A stretch of DNA of 38,443 bases from CAYSRM01 sp964475205 (GTDB lineage: Bacteria; Verrucomicrobiota; Kiritimatiellia; UBA8416; CAYSRM01): contig CAYYVQ010000021.1 in NCBI GenBank assembly GCA_964475205.1, positions 1 through 38,443 of the forward strand, given 5' to 3'. The position numbers were made by a program, and so were the translations under genes. The notes below the pieces were generated by a model. That model had not been told where the DNA came from and did not search any database. It saw only the letters and a list, made by a program, of their open reading frames with translations. Positions 38,374-38,443 of the stretch are shown one piece after another (the first letter of the stretch is position 1; each line of letters begins with the position of its first letter).

Positions 38374-38405
38374 ATGAATAGATCAGGTTAACCTGATCTA
38401 TTCAT
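38374..38405. mobile_element. 32-bp perfect palindrome, two MITE termini head to head
   Basis: ATGAATAGATCAGGTT (38374-38389) is followed immediately by its exact reverse complement (38390-38405). These are two TIRs of the MITE-like family joined at a shared TTAA, so two elements abut or have been fused. The right-hand one (about 38389 onward, GAAGGTCGAG interior) runs off the window and is not the short-core type. Confidence 0.85.
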
Positions 38406-38443
38406 GAAGGTCGAGTTCGAGGCGTATTGGAGCACCGTTGCCG

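Overview
The window looks like chromosomal DNA of an anaerobic, diderm bacterium, most plausibly from the PVC superphylum (Kiritimatiellota/Lentisphaerota-like). The inference rests on several things. There is an oxygen-sensitive class III ribonucleotide reductase and a ferrous-iron (Feo) system. There are lipoprotein signal sequences and an LpxC-like protein. An ABC-2 exporter is followed by a tetratricopeptide-type membrane-anchored protein that I associate with PVC genomes. Intergenic space carries several families of short dispersed repeats. No 16S rRNA is present, so the taxonomic call is inference only.

Layout. 1-4600: a dispersed repeat, then a promoter with a near-perfect NrdR box, then a 181-bp inverted-repeat-bounded element, then nrdD - redoxin - nrdG. 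4658-9682 (minus): a tight six-gene run reading dtxR-type regulator, feoA, feoB, MEMO-like protein, thyX, homocysteine methyltransferase, with start/stop overlaps or gaps of about 10 to 25 bases. 9815-13242 (plus): promoter, ilvE, dut, then a divergent LpxC-like protein coupled to a CBM9-like protein. 13264-26997 (minus): the conserved transcription/translation cluster nusA-infB-rbfA-truB-ribF-rpsO-pnp, followed on the same strand by permease, ATPase, permease, TPR-like protein and ApbE. 27097-28150: nusA leader and promoter, the second copy of the large repeat, tRNA-Gln and tRNA-Leu facing each other, and a GC-rich hairpin repeat. 28150-38443: a small membrane protein, rlmN, an aldo/keto reductase-pdxB-DUF2905-queH run, an N-acetylmuramoyl-alanine amidase with a triplicated C-terminal unit plus a small lipoprotein, an ExbD/TolR-like lipoprotein, an FHA-Ser/Thr kinase, a single-domain response regulator and cysE.

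How it works together. The core is housekeeping: dNTP supply (nrdDG, thyX, dut), iron import under a DtxR-type repressor, translation and RNA decay, cofactor synthesis (ribF, pdxB, queH, apbE) and amino-acid metabolism (ilvE, cysE, homocysteine methylation). The most unusual layer is the repeats. One family has 17-bp termini of the form TAACCTGATCTATTCAT, flanked by TA, and occurs at least five times. One copy separates the nrdD promoter from its gene. Two copies supply the stop codons of neighbouring genes. Copies of a second, about 220-246 bp repeat built on 27-bp units lie at the left edge and at 27.2 kb. The most interesting protein-level observations are the nrdD-redoxin-nrdG arrangement, the LpxC-like protein with a displaced metal-ligand motif next to a CBM9-like protein, and the amidase C-terminal triplication.
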